A model generated the notes under the pieces. The model had not been told where the DNA came from. It was given only the letters and a program-made list of their open reading frames with translations, and made no database searches. Shown here piece after piece: positions 37,170-49,189 of a stretch of 64,000 nt of DNA. Source of the DNA: Avena insularis (Eukaryota > Streptophyta > Magnoliopsida > Poales > Poaceae). How positions within the stretch are numbered: the first letter of the stretch is position 1; every line of letters starts with the position of its first letter. Made by a program: the position numbers and the translations under genes. The DNA is taken from positions 484,069,392 through 484,133,391 of the forward strand of contig CM042694.1 of the NCBI GenBank assembly GCA_023614405.1, given 5' to 3'.

Positions 37170-38900
37170 ATATCCGTAACACATCAAACGTCGGATGCCG
37201 ATATCCTTAGCAATCCGGATTCCATGTAGCAGTGCTTCATACTCGGCAATATTATTTGTCGCAGTGAAGTGGATCTGCAACACGTATAAAAGTTTATCTC
37301 CTTGGGTGATTTGAGCACCACGCCAGCCCCCGAGCCCCCGCGAGCCTTAGACCCATAAAAATATAGGGTCCAATATTCTGACTCAGGGAGGATCATATTC
37401 TCCTTCGTCTCTGTCCAATCAGCAACAAAGTTGGCAATGATTTGGGATTTGATTGTTGTCTGAGGTTTGTACTCAATATCGAAAGCTGAGAGCACTATGC
37501 CCCATTTGGCGACGCGTCCTGTGGCATCACTGTTGTTGATTATATCTCTCATGTGAGTTGTTCTCACCATGGTAATTGGATGCTCCTAAAAATAATGTCG
37601 TAGCTTACGAGATGCTAAGAACACACCATAAGCGAGCTTTTGATAGTGCGGATACCGCCGTTTCGATTCTGTCAGGACCTCACTGACAAAGTAAGTCGGA
37701 CACTGCACCAAGTGTTCCTGATTTTCCTCCGGTCTCTCCACTACCAAAACGATACTGAAAACTTTGTTTGTCACAGCAAGATAGAGCAACATTGGTTCCT
37801 GTGGCTCTGGCGCAGCAAGGATAGGAGCAGATGAGAGTACTTTTTCAGGTCTTGTAGTGCGGCTTCAGCTTCGTCGGTCCACACAAAATCCTTGGTCTTT
37901 TTCAGGAGTTTGTATAATGGTGCGGCTCTTTTACCGAGCCGGCTTACAAACCGACTGACTGCAGCAATGCAATCAGTTAGTCTTTGTACATCCTTCAGGC
38001 GAGTTGGCTTGGAAATAAGTATAGCCTTGATTTTGTCTCGGTTCACCTCTATGCCTCTTTGAGACACGATGAAACCTAACAATTTTCCAGCTGGAATTCC
38101 AAAGAAGTGTTTCTTCGGATTAAGCATTTTGTTGTATTTTCGTAAATTGGCGAACATTTCCTCCAAGTCGGAAATCAATGTTTCCTTCTTTTTGGACATC
38201 ACCGCAATATCATCCACATATGCATGTACATTGCATCCGATTTGGTCGTGGAGGCAACGCTGCATTGTGCGTTGGTACGTAGCTCCTGCGTTCTTCAGCC
38301 CAAAGGGCATCGTAACAAAATAGAAGGTTCCAAAGGGGGTTATGAATGAAGTGTTGACTTTGTCAGATTCCTTCATCCGGATTTGGTGATAACCAGAATA
38401 TGCTTCGAGAAAACAGAGGAGTTCCGAGCCTGCCGTAGAATCGATAACTTGATCAATCCTAGGCAGAGCGAACGGATCTTTGGGACAAGCCTTATTCAAG
38501 GCGGTATAATCAACAAACATCCTTAAATCAGTGGTGTCCTTTTTAGGGACCATTACAGGATTGGCCGACCACTCAGTGTGGATGACCTCTTCTATGAATC
38601 CGGCTAACTCGAGCCGTGCTAGTTCCTTAGCTATTGCCTTACGCTTTTCATCGCCGAAACATCATAAGGACTGTTTGACGGGTTTAGCGTTCAGGTTTAC
38701 ATTTAAAGAGTGCTCGGCAAGTTCCCTAGGTACTCCGGTCATGTCAGATGGCTGCCATGCGAAGATTTCTTGATTTGCTTTCAGGAACTTGACGAGCACG
38801 CTTTCCTATGCGCTATGTAGGCCTACGCCTATCTGGGTCACCTTGGAGGGGTCATCATCCTTCAACGATGTCTTCTTCGTCTCTTCTGATGCCTTGAACT
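37170..38900 (-). pseudogene. Tat-like Gypsy reverse transcriptase and RNase H (broken)
   Basis: RT: 'WSANPVMVPKKD' (about 38,560), 'DYTALNKACPKDPFALPRID', then 'CFLEAYSGYHQIRM', where the first catalytic aspartate (FLDAYSGY) is glutamate; 'YVDDIAVMSKK' (about 38,200) is intact. RNase H: 'LRHYF-stop-EHPITMV' has TAG at 37,586-37,588 where the family has glutamine, and 'LYFYGSKARGGSGAG' has tyrosine in place of the first catalytic aspartate of 'FDGSKARGG'. A lost base near 37,300 shifts the frame into 'NIAEYEALLHGI'-type text. Two further stops lie at about 38,660 (TGA) and 38,805 (TAG). Both enzymes are likely dead. Confidence 0.85.
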
Positions 38901-39912
38901 ATGGATTCGACTTTGTCACCTCCTTATTTGTTGCGGGCATCTCAGACGGATCTATGCTCTTCTTGATCTCCTGGTACTCCTGGGCGTGCAGCACGGCTTC
39001 AGCAAAGGCGGCATTTCCATCCTCGCACTCTCGTGCTTTCTTCGGGTCTCCCCTGATGGTGATCACGCCGTTGGGACCTGGAATTTTCATCATATTGTAA
39101 ATGTAACACGGACGAGCCATAAAAGCCCAGTAAGCCGGACGTCCGAATATAGCGTGGTACACGCTCTTGAACGGGACCACTTTGAAGGAAAGTGCCTCCG
39201 TCCGATAGTTCTTTGGAGTTCCAAAGGTAACATCCAAAGTGATTTCTCCCAGGGAATTTGCTTGTCTCCCTAGGACAACCCCGTGAAATATCACAGAGCT
39301 GTGGTTCAGCTGGGTCTCCGAGATCTTCATCCGGCGCAGCATTTCAACATACAGAATATTAATACTGCTGCCACCATCCATGAGAGTCTTGGAGAAACCA
39401 TAACCGTCAATAAGTGGATTGACGACTAAGGCGTATTTTCCTCGCGTACAACTTAGGCGGTGATCAGCCCGGTCAAATGTGATTGCCCCTTCCGACCAGT
39501 CCAAGAATTGGGGGACAACCGGAACTATTGCATTGAGCTCATGTAGGCGCTGCCTTTTTAACCTTTGCTGGTTGAGATCCGAGGAAGGTGACATAAGTGT
39601 CTTTCTTGGTCGGAAATTTTTTCTTCCCTTGCGGCTTGGGATTTGAAGCATCAGCTTCCTCCATGTCGGAATCTTCCTTGGTCTCTTTATCTTTTTTAGG
39701 ATTCTTCTTTCCCTTCTTCCGCTTAGCTTTGTAGCCAGCGGTATCATCTCTCTTAATGTCGTCATTGAAACGACACTTGGAGTTTGTGTGGGACGAGCCT
39801 TGTTGCTGGTCTCCTCTACCCTGGACTCTTGATGTCCCACGACCGCGGCCGCGGCCACCGCCACGTCCTCCTCGTCCTCCAGGCCGAAAGTAGCAGTGAC
39901 CACTGCCGTTTC
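38901..39912 (-). pseudogene. Tat-like Gypsy protease region
   Basis: An open frame of over 300 codons on the minus strand encodes 'LMDGGSSINILYVEMLRRM' (about 39,350-39,400), the D-G-G-S-S aspartic protease motif in the form usual for this lineage, followed by 'FGRPAYWAFMARPCYIYN' (39,120), the conserved distal protease text. The part before it is basic and lysine-rich. A TGA near 39,913-39,915 (CGA would fit) separates it from gag. Confidence 0.8.
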
Positions 39913-39930
39913 CGCGTTGGGTTTCTCTTC

Positions 39931-42429
39931 TCAGGTATTCTTGCGCTTCTGAGCTTGTTGCTTTGGTTGTTTTGCCGACTGTGGCACAGCCAAGGCGTTG
40001 AGTAATCCCTCTGCATCGTCGTCAGCATCTGCATACTTGCTCGCTGTGTCTATCATCTCTCCCAAATCAGTGACCTTGTCACACTTCAAACGATGACGTA
40101 GTAAACCAATTGGGAGACCTGCAATGAAAGCTTCAATTGCAGTTTGGTCATTTACTCCTTCACAGGAGTTCTTGGTGTCGATCCATCGTCCGAGATAATC
40201 CTGACAAGTGTCTCCGGCTTTCTGGGTGCAACGATGTAGGTCTCCGACCGTACAGGGCCTCCAGTATGTGCCTTTGAAATTCCAAAAGAACGCACTTTGC
40301 ATGTCATACCAGTTGTGGATGGTGTTCTCCGGAAGTTCATTGAGCCATGATCGTGCCGTCTTCTGCAACATGAGTGGGAGATATCGGGTTGCGACCAGGC
40401 TGTTTCCGCCTTTGGTGATGCAGCAAGCTTGGAAGAAATCCTGTAGCCAAGTATCTGGCCGAGCTATAACGTCATAGGCTTGAATATGTCTTGAGATAGC
40501 AAATCCTTCCGGGAATCTCGTAGCTCTTATGCGTGGTCCGAAGCACTTTGGGCCCACATATATGTCATCATTTTCATAGCGCCGCGCTTCTATATTGGAG
40601 TTTATCCTGTGCCTTGCGTCATTTGGCGATAAAGATCATCCCGAGTGATGGCTATGGCTGTGGTGCCTTGGAGCTGGACTTCGGCTTCTGCCACCACCTC
40701 CTCCACCACGACACCCTCCTTGGCCTCCTGGGGAGCCGTTGTGATGGCTACTTGGTGGAGAGGGTGGAGCAGCTAGGTTATTTCCGGCTGATCGCTGGCC
40801 TCCTTCCGGAGCGTCATTATTCCAGTTCTGGGGAGGGTCTTCATTGTGACGAGCCCCCTGCCAGCTTGACTCGGTGCGGTGTCCGTCGTTCCTTCGCCCG
40901 TCATCCGGGCGGCTTGCATTTCTAGGACGTGGCATTCTTTGTCGGTCCTCCTCTCGACGTTTCTCTTTATCTTCTTCCCTGCGGTCTTTCGACTCTCGCC
41001 GGGGAGGGTTCCTCGGATTCAGTGCAGCAATTGCCTCTTGCTCCGCAACCGGGTTATCGTTACGGCAGTCACGAGCAGCTTTGTGGTGATGTCCTAAAGA
41101 TCTTGTTCTTGAGTGGTGGTCTTCCTGATGGTCGGAACGATGTTGCTGTTCCGGAACACGTTGGGGTCTTACGTTAGCCCATGCTGGATCTGTGCGGCAT
41201 TGGTCAAAATCTGAGACCAGTTTTTGACTTCCGGACAAGGCGACATTTTGCTGCTCCAGTCCTTTGTTGAGTAGTTTGATTCCCAACCGGATCTGCTCCG
41301 GGCCTGGATTAGCCGATAGGATTTCTCGAGCCGCAACGGTGTTCTGTACTAGCATTGGATACACCCAATCCCCGTTGTTGTCGCGTCGAGGCATCCCATG
41401 TTCTCCTCCAAAAAGGACTTTGTGAATCTGCGGGAATTGGTTGTCATCAGTATGACGTTTCCTGGTCTTCTAGTGTTGCCTGGAGTTGTATTTCTCTGTA
41501 GATGCCATGCGTTTCTTTTCCTCCTCAATGTTTTTGGCTTCATCGAGGAGTACTTGACGACGTGCTTCTAGGGCTTGTGCCCTCTCGTCCAGCTCTTCAG
41601 CAGTAAGTTCTGCAACTGTAGGAATAGGTGTGGTTAATGCAACATTGATGAGTTTACGCGCACCTTCAGTGATCACGTGTCCATCCACCGACTCTTCTTT
41701 GGGCTTGTCTGGGATAAGCGCTCCATCCGAGTCTTCCTCGTATTCCTCGGCAATCACCTCCTCTACCGGAGGGTCTTTCGTCGGGGTCTGGTTCTTTTTG
41801 TTCTTCTTCTTTGCCTTCTTGGCAGCGCCAGTAGCAAAGACGGCTTTGGGTCCATTTCCCGGAGTCAAGCTCTGATCGATACTTTCGGACATCTGGACCT
41901 CGGAATTATCTCTGATTTCCATGTCATCCTCCGCTTTGGGAGAGTTTTCCCTAGATCCTTCATCCATGGCTTCTCCTTCCTCTGCAGCTTTGGAGTTATA
42001 CTCCTCTTCATATTCCGCGGAGAACTTTCAGAAATTTGCTGACGTCATTGATTCATCCGAGGATGCGGGTACGTCGGCGTTTGTTTCGATCGCCTCCAGC
42101 ACAGAGTTGGTGTTGTCTCTAGCATCGGCAGAGCCGGATCCGGATCCCACATATCCGACGAAGTGCGACGCGTGCCTCCTGAGATAGTTGCGGCTCTCGT
42201 GATCGGCCTCCTCTAAACGCCTGATGGTCTCGAGAATATCGTTTATGCTTGCATCTTGCATCATCATGCGTCTTACCGTATATCTCAGGAAAGGCATGTC
42301 TGTCCCGGCGTCATCAGAGCCGAAACCAGTGTCGTTGCTATGCTCCTCCTGGATTTCGACTTCAGTGGGTGGGTTGATCTGGGATTCGGCCTCTCCAGGG
42401 AGATACACTCCGGATTCAACTTGGACCAC
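39931..42429 (-). pseudogene. Tat-like Gypsy gag (broken)
   Basis: Three minus-strand open parts make up gag. 42,429-42,028 begins MVQVESGVYLPGEAE and is acidic. 41,967-41,470 is acidic then lysine-rich ('KKAKKKNKKNQTPTK') with a helical end, stopped by TAG at 41,470-41,472. 41,394-40,636 is rich in charged R/D/E residues and ends in a Gly/Ser/His tail. 40,557-39,931 carries the Retrotrans_gag domain: 'WLQDFFQACCITKGGNS', 'RSWLNELPENTIHNWYDM', 'FFWNFKGTYW'. A CCHC zinc knuckle was not seen. Confidence 0.8.
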
Positions 42430-42791
42430 CAGTGCGCTTCAACAGTTCTCCACTATCTCCATGGCGGTGCGGGCTGGGTGGGATTAGGGTTTTCGGAGAT
42501 CCAGAACTCTGCCGCCTCCATGGACAAAGGATATTCAGAGATCCGGAACTCTGCCGCCTCTATCATCACCGTTGGGGTGGGTGGGGAAGGTTCAACAAAG
42601 CCGATGTAAACATCGATCTCGCCAAAAGACATGATGGTGTAGGCAGTCTTAGCCTTCCTAGCCGGAATCCAGGTCTCGTCAAGAATGATTTGAGGGACGT
42701 CGCTAGAGTAGAGGATGCGACCGACGACAATGGTCTCACAGATTCCGATTCTTGCAGATTCCGCTCGGAACACAGATCCGAAGCTCACTTG
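42430..42791 (-). other. Leader of the Tat-like Gypsy
   Basis: About 360 bases between the primer site and the first gag methionine. Two near repeats, 'ATCCAGAACTCTGCCGCCTC' and 'ATCCGGAACTCTGCCGCCTC' (42,500 and 42,541), lie just inside. No function is assigned. Confidence 0.5.
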
Positions 42792-42810
42792 CCCCACAGT
42801 GGGCACCAAC
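42792..42810 (-). other. Primer-binding-site candidate of the Tat-like Gypsy
   Basis: On the minus strand TTGGTGCCCACTGTGGGGC directly follows the 5' LTR. Its place and TGG start fit a tRNA primer site; I do not assign the tRNA. Confidence 0.5.
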
Positions 42811-43321
42811 TATCGTCGGATTGATGACAAGTACACCATAAGAGGGTCCTCGAGGCATGCGGAAGAGAGGGGTGTGAGACGTACGGTGTTCCGGGACGGT
42901 GAGCACACAAGTTTACCCAGGTTCGAATCCGCTGGCTTTGGATGGATCCTACTCCTGCTAGCAATCCAATAATACGGCAGAGCCGGAATATGGGTTACAA
43001 GGGTTCGAATGTGCGAGTTGAGATTGTGATTGTAAGGGGTGCCCTAAAGGCTCTCCCTAGGAAGGCTTATATAGATATCCGGCCTAGGGTTTACAGGAGA
43101 GATCTATCCGGCTACGACTAAGAGTCGGTTACAGACTATATCTTGAACTACAAGTAACACTATGGGCCTAAGTCGGTAAGTCTTCTGGGCCTTCCTGTAG
43201 CCAGACTGGACTCCGTTTCTTCTCCCTGACTGGGCTGCCCGTGAAGCAAAGCTCTAACCCGAAGTGGGCCACCCTGGTTAGTGAGGAACTATCAGGATAC
43301 CCGGAAAGTATATCCCCAACA
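42811..43321 (-). mobile_element. 5' LTR of the Tat-like Gypsy
   Basis: 511 bp, on the minus strand starting TGTTGGGGATATACTTTCCG; the last CA has become TA (CCGACGATA). It carries a minus-strand TATA box TATATAAG (plus 43,066-43,073). Confidence 0.9.
43066..43073 (-). promoter_or_regulatory. TATA box of the Tat-like Gypsy 5' LTR
   Basis: TATATAAG on the minus strand. The equivalent place in the other LTR (about 17,871) reads TATATACG, so only this copy keeps a good box. Confidence 0.6.
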
Positions 43322-43326
43322 CATGG

Positions 43327-43739
43327 TATGCTTTCTCTAGTCTGTCAATTGCCCCGCTATAATTTTTTCACCTAACATGTTATTTATCTTAAGGAGAATC
43401 ACTTCTAGTGAACTATGGACCCCGGTCCATTCTTTTATCATTGATATACCATCTACTATTTATTATTTACTTTATGCAAGAAATTACTATCTTCCACACA
43501 ATACGCTTAATCCTTTATTTTTAGCAAAACCGGTGAGATTGACAACCTCACTATAAGTTGGGGCAAAGTTCTGTGGTTGTGTTGTGCAGTATTCCAAGTT
43601 GGTAGCAACACCTTGGGGTTGTTTCCTTGCTCCTACTGGTTCGATAACCTTGGTTTCATAACTGAGGGAAACTTGCTGCTGTGCTCATCATACCTTCCTC
43701 TTGGGGTTCCCAATGAGCTCAACGTATCCTGGGCCATCA
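43327..43739 (+). mobile_element. Solo Gypsy LTR (family A), right part
   Basis: This is the continuation of the LTR that stops at 17,602. It contains the LTR-end phrase 'GAGGGAAACTTGCTGCTGTG' and ends ...GGGCCATCA, with TTAAT (43,740-43,744) as the likely partner of GTAAT at 16,452. The intervening bases 43,322-43,326 are the CATGG duplication of the Tat-like Gypsy. Confidence 0.78.
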
Positions 43740-43744
43740 TTAAT

Positions 43745-45815
43745 CATCACCATAAGAGGTGCCTACATACTTAGCATAGACATGACCATCATAAGATTTC
43801 ATAAGAACATAGGATGGGTTATATTTTCCTGCAAAATCATTTTGAGAGGGTTCATCACCACTCTCAGTGGTACTTGATTCCTTCTCCCCCTCCTTCACAA
43901 ATGTAATAGTTTTGGAAGGGGGAGTGGGCAAGTTCTTCTTCTTGTTGCCCTTGTTCTTCTTATTTGACTTTTGTTGCAAATCCAAGTCCTTCCTATGTCA
44001 CATTGTCCCTTTTATTACTCAAAAGGTCATTTAGAATTTTCTCACCTTGGATGCATAAGACAAGGCCTTTCTTAATCATGGCCTTCCACCTATTGTTCAC
44101 CTCAAGAAGATTTCCATTCTCACAACAAGAGTTAGTAGATCATGAAGCAATACTAGTTGGAAAGGTTGAGACTTTTTTAGTAACTTGAGTTTGAAGTTCA
44201 TCATGTGACTTTGAAATCTTAGAGAATTTTCTTAATAAGGACTCATTTTCCTTCTTGAGTTTCTCAAACTCTTCATTTAGTCTAGCATGACCAACCCCAA
44301 ACTTGAGCTTTTCATTTTTAAGAACTTTAGTTAATGCAAGAGCATGAGCACATTCTTTAACAATTTTTGAGACATTTAAGTTAAAAGAATCTTCACGAGC
44401 AATTTTTTATCTCTTAAATAGCAACTCTTTTACTTTGCTCTTCCTTAAGAGCATTAGACAAGGCAGCAATCTCCATAGTAGCCTCACGAGTGTATCCAAA
44501 CATCTTCAAGATGGAATCATCCCTCTCATTGATGATATAACGTGCTTCACCTAGTTGACTCATTAGAACCTAAACACAAATCTTGGCTTCACCTTCCAAG
44601 TTTTTTAAGCAACTAGTGGATTCAACTATTTACTTCTTAATCTTGAGACTCATATCATCATCATACAAAAATGCATCAATAGAAGGAGATATAGTTTATA
44701 GAGGAGTTACCATGGAGGCTTTATCCATGAGACATGTAGGGTTGTGACGAGCTTGTTGTCATTGGGAGAGTTAAAGAGGGATGTTGGTGAGGAGGTTGTG
44801 GTAGGAGTAGCAGAAATGGTAGCAAGAGTGGCAATGGCGGCCACACCCACAATCTCTCCATCGTCTTCATCATCACTGCATTCTCATTATTCTCTTCGTA
44901 TTGTTCATGAGCCACCAATACATATTTTCGTGGCTCCTTCTTGTTGGGAAAATTCTTGTTGCTGAAGTTCTTGTTTTGGACTTTCTTGACGAAGTTCTTG
45001 TCTGGAGTGGGCTTGCACTTGGAATTGAACACAAGTCCTTCCCCATGGTACTCTCTCTTCTCATATGGGCATTCGGCAATGAAGTGGTTATTTTCTCCAC
45101 AATTGTAGCACGATCTCAGCTTGGGTCTTGAGCTACTTGTGGTAATATTTGAGGGATTACCCTTTCCTTGATTCTTCCAAAACCTTCTTGAGACTAAAGC
45201 CAATTTCTCATGTAAGGAACACTTGATATCTTCGCCATCGCCTTCTATCATTCCTAAAGAATCATCTTATTCTTCATAAACGTGAGCCTTGGCCTTCAAA
45301 GAAAGATTTCGAGAATCCATTCTCCAAGCACGAGCGAGAGCATCATCAGTGGTCTTGTCGATGATTCCAAAATCCACAAACTCACTCAACACTTCATTAG
45401 AGGACATAGCATAAGTCCACCCTTGAACAAATATTGTAGGCCATTTCTCTTCGGAAAGGAAAGATGGCTTGCATGAACTTACCCTTGATCCAGTTATCAT
45501 CCATATCCCTACTTCCATGGTGAATCATCCTAATCGAAAGGGCCGTGACTCTCCGATAGAGCTCTTCAGGAGTTTCATCTTCCTTTCCAACAAAGGCATC
45601 GACTTCATAGTGCATTTCTTCAAACTTGGAGCTTTGAATGCTTCTGTTGCGAAGATAGACTCTTTGGAGAGCATTCCAAGCTTCCTTGGCGGTGTCATGA
45701 GAACAAATGTGGGTAATTTTCTCATGAGTCAAAGCATCTTGGATAATGGCCATTGCAGTGGCATTGAGTTGATTGTTTATCTCCTCGGTGGGCATCATGT
45801 TGGAGAATATCATTT
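43745..45815 (-). pseudogene. Copia gag of the outermost nested element (broken)
   Basis: Minus-strand: 45,813-45,397 has the capsid text 'AKEAWNALQRVYLRNRS', 'FEEMHYEVDAFVGKEDETPEELYRRVTAL' in part and 'IKGKFMQAIFPFRREM'. The zinc knuckle CYNCGENNHFIAEC (CX2CX4HX4C) is at about 45,070-45,115. Then basic linkers and 'SYDGHVYAKYVGTSYGDD' at 43,745-43,800, which continues at 16,456 as WAIWVPKIL. The start of gag is missing at about 45,815, so no start or leader is seen. A TAA near 45,267 and frameshifts break the frame. It resembles the SIRE/Maximus side of Copia rather than BARE, but I am not sure. Confidence 0.8.
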
Positions 45816-46999
45816 TGCGGCCCGAAAGTTGGGGTGGCCAGGCAACGCGGTACCCGAGTTCCCTGAAATCAGCCGCGATGACTACAGTTGGCGTGCCAAA
45901 TACTCAGAGGGTCTTTTTCGGCACGAATTCAACTTTACGTTTCAATACAAAAAATCAGGCTAACGGCCGTCAAGTTGGGCCCCCTGTGAGCTTTCGTCGT
46001 TATGTCGCTGCCGTCGTCGCTGCCATGTAGGCTTGCAGCATTGGCGCATGCATCCTTTATGCGTCTTCTTCCTCCAGGGCGGCAATCTGTGGTCGCGGCC
46101 ATGGCGCGGAGCTAGGACTTGGACAAACCTGCTCGGCCCGTTCTCCTCCCCATCCCGAATCGGAGCTCGCCCTCACCATGACCGCACCATTGGCATGGCG
46201 CGGGGACGGGAATTCATTCCCGGGTGAGATCTGTCGCCATGTCGACCATGCTCGGTCATGTTGGCCTCCTCCAGAATCCGAGCTCACCGTCGCCGTGGTC
46301 GCACACGCACCAGCCACGGCGCCTTCCTCTCTGAACCCCAAAGCCACATCCACCCAGTTCGGCACAATGCCAACAAGGTGAAAATGCATCAAGTTTTCTT
46401 CTAGTGCTTGTAGAAAAACATGTATGTACCATGGCCGTAGCATGCTCTAACAATGTACACATATATTGTTTACTAGATTTTCATTTGAAATTAGTAGCTC
46501 CGTGATGACGAAACATAGAGAACCTAAATGGAATGACGATGATGACCATGTTTTGTAATTTGCATTGCATCAACAAGTGCTTGCTGACAAAGCAAGTTAC
46601 CAATAAAGTGGAGTTCATCAGCCATTGCCAAAAAATATGTGAACAAATCAATGAGCGACTCAATGCAAATACGCGCAGAAAAGCTAGATCCATGTCATCA
46701 ATCATCAATAGGGCGTGGAAAGAAAAGCTGGGCTTCACTGAATATTACGCAGTTAGGCCTAACTTAGTCTTACACAAATAAGCACATCTTAGTCTTTACA
46801 CACATAAGCGTAACTAATGATAAAGATAAAGACAAATGGTCCATCGGATCTGCCAGTATAAGCACTAGGTCCCTGGAGCTGGTGGTATCGTCGGAACGAA
46901 CCAGAATGCTGCGTTTGGCCGTCTGTCATTCTCCTTCAAATCGTATGACCCCACTGATGAGCCAATTGTAGGCCCCCACCCCCCAACGTGGATTCGGCT
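45816..46999. other. Unassigned stretch, GC-rich then AT-rich
   Basis: 45,816-46,440 is GC-rich with several open frames on both strands that contain no domain I recognise; 46,450-46,850 is AT-rich. Some of it could be a decayed host gene or 5' parts of the truncated Copia. The part near 46,850-46,999 is probably the 3' untranslated region of the DUF295 gene. Confidence 0.35.
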
Positions 47000-49189
47000 C
47001 TAGGTCGGTTCTGGAGTGTCAACATGATAGGCGCGTGAGTGTGCAACAAACAAACAGTCTGCTATCAACACTAGAAGTGTTGGCACCTTAGCAACAACAC
47101 CAGCATGTTCTTCCTGGACTCCGGCAGCAGCCTCAGCAGGTATTTCGTCAGCTTCACCAGCAGCAGCCTCAGCAGGTATTTCGTCAGCTTCACCAGCAGC
47201 AGCATTAGCAAGTATTTCGTCAGCTTCACTAGCAGCAGCAGCATCACCAAGTATTTCGTCAGCTTCACCAGGAGCAGCAGCAGCTAGTTCTTCGTCAGCT
47301 CCACCACTACCAACACCACCACCACCACCACCAGCGGCAGCATCATCAGGGGCCAGGGCTGCCTGAGCAATTACAGGTTCAACGACTCTAGGGGCTCTGA
47401 CAAAGAAAGGGTAGTTGATCCCAAGAAACACAGATTGTCCCTTCAGATTGTTGACTCTGCTCCAGACTTGCTCTACTGGGTCTTTGGATGGGCATGCGGA
47501 CCTCGAGAAAACGTGACACCGCAGCGATGGGTATGAAGAAAGTTGTGTACCCATATGTTCTATTGTATCACCAACGTTGTTTAGTGCTCCCCTGATATGA
47601 ATCCACATGAGTTCATCATCCTATTCCGTGTTGTCTCCGAGAGGTGCCAGGAACCAGCGCTGTGTCCCATGTTCAGCATCTGCTACTGCATCTTCGATGA
47701 CCGGAGCTGGAATGATGCGCGGGGCTGCATGGGTACCTACGTGTTACTTACAGTCAGTAAGCAGAATTTTGAATGGGATTTTACATGCTATATGACACCA
47801 TGACTCACCCCAAATGGATGGCTCCCAAACACGCACGTCGCCGCTAGGTTCAGTGACCGCATATATGCGTTGCGGTCTGTACGAAGAGTAGCCGTAGGTG
47901 AAGACGGTGTCGACATACTTCTCCGGCCACAGGAAGTCGTCGCGCAAGACTGTCCATTCATTGTTTTCTGAGCATCTAATGAATGTGATTGCCTTGTCGA
48001 ACACCGCTAAGAGGTCGTACTCCCAGTTCTTCCATGCCTCCTCCCGCGGTCTATGTGGGAGATGTACCTTCACGAGGTCAAGTTCTACCATGTTGAACCT
48101 GTAAGCGAATTCAGAAATGGGCGGCGGCCACCCGTTGTTGAATGCAGTAATGCCGACACCCTCCAAAGATGGCAATGCAAGTCTCACTGATCTGTAGCCA
48201 TTTTTTAGAGTCCAAGTACTGCCATCTTGTGATAAAAGGACCAGCCACTCGCCGTTGCCACCCACCCAGTTCTGGTCATCTTCCATTTCCGTCTCTTCTT
48301 CTTCCTTGATATTCACCACTACTGATTCGGACCACTTATCCAGCAGCATCAGTTTTGCATGAATATTCTGCAGAGTTTGTTGTCAGTTGGTACAATCACC
48401 TAGCATGGATTCCATTACAAATACAATTTGACAACTAGACCTTCAGATTAAAGTACACAAAATATCGCCTAAATACGAGTGTCTCCTCAGATATCGCCTA
48501 AATTGTGCCTGTGTCACTACGAAGATACTCAATATATGGAGTAGTAGCAAAGCCCCTAGAACAAACTCCTGACGATGATCATAAACAGCTCGGAGCATAA
48601 CAACCTTAAATCGTCTAATGTGTTTGTTTTTATTTTAGGAAACAAAATATCACCTAGCAGGCATTCCATTGCAAAATCAAAATTGACAACTCGTGTATCA
48701 CCTGTAAGACTGTGTCACTACGAAAATACCAGAATATCAGGTACGAGCAGAGCTTACGCTATACAGAATAGTCTTAAATGGTTCGATTTGTTCAAACCGC
48801 GCGTGCACACAACACGTTCGACGAAAGGAACATAGGATTCTGATGAGAGTTCAGCACATATGAATCAACGATATGACTGAATGAATAAGCTAGATACTAG
48901 AACTTACGTGGCCATCGCGGTCATTTGGCCATTTGCTGTTATCGGGGTAAAGAAGGCCTGGCGTGCTGAACGGTTGTTCATCCATGTTCCGCATCGTGAA
49001 GCGGTAGCCAGGGATGCAGCGAGCGAGGCGGCCGGCTGAGATGATGTCCAACCCCGAGGCGATCCTGTGCACGTTTGCGGCGCTGAGGTTCGGCCATCCC
49101 CAATCCTCGCGGTAGCGGTCGCCCTGGCCATCTGCATCATCGTCGCATGCCTTTCGCTTCAGCCTGCGGCTACCCCAAGCTCTACCCAT
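47000..49189 (-). pseudogene. DUF295/F-box-like gene copy with premature TAG
   Basis: Exon 1 is 49,189-48,908 (MGRAWGSRRLKRKACDDDA), ending after 94 codons at a GTAAGT donor; it holds a weak F-box-like segment 'WPNLSAANVHRIASGLDII'. Exon 2 is 48,367-47,809 with DUF295 text ('WLVLLSQDGSTWTLKNGYRS', 'HLPHRPREEAW'), ending in GTGAGT. Exon 3 starts at 47,724 and stays in phase, but TAG at 47,621-47,623 stops it after 'RWFLAPLGDNTE'. The frame continues as 'DDELMWIHIRGALNNVGD' and 'LKGQSVFLGINYPFFV', the usual C-terminal end of DUF295, then an Ala/Glu-rich tail with repeated GEADEIPAEAAA. DUF295 proteins are plant F-box-linked proteins of mostly unknown role. Nonsense or readthrough cannot be told from sequence alone. 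Confidence 0.7.
47070..47300 (-). repeat. In-frame repeat in the DUF295 C-terminal tail
   Basis: The repeat of about 39-45 bases encodes (A)nGEADEI(P/L)(A/G)(E/D/N)AAA units at least four times. It looks like a recent local expansion in the 3' part of the coding frame. Confidence 0.7.

Larger units (their letters stand above)
17603..43321 (-). mobile_element. Tat-like Gypsy retrotransposon (whole, with nested insertion)
   Basis: The LTRs are at 17,603-18,125 and 42,811-43,321 in the same orientation, flanked by the 5-bp direct repeat CATGG (17,598-17,602 and 43,322-43,326). On the minus strand the order is 5' LTR, primer site, gag, protease, RT, RNase H, integrase, noncoding spacer, an antisense gene, polypurine tract, 3' LTR. 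RT before integrase makes it Gypsy. The antisense gene near the 3' end is known from Tat-lineage elements such as Grande and RIRE2. Without the 13.1 kb BARE insertion the element is about 12.6 kb. All polyprotein parts carry frameshifts or stops, so it is not autonomous. Confidence 0.85.

Noticed and set aside
46057..46443. 128-codon minus-strand frame as a gene
   Set aside because: GC-rich, with competing frames on both strands, no recognisable domain or splice structure.
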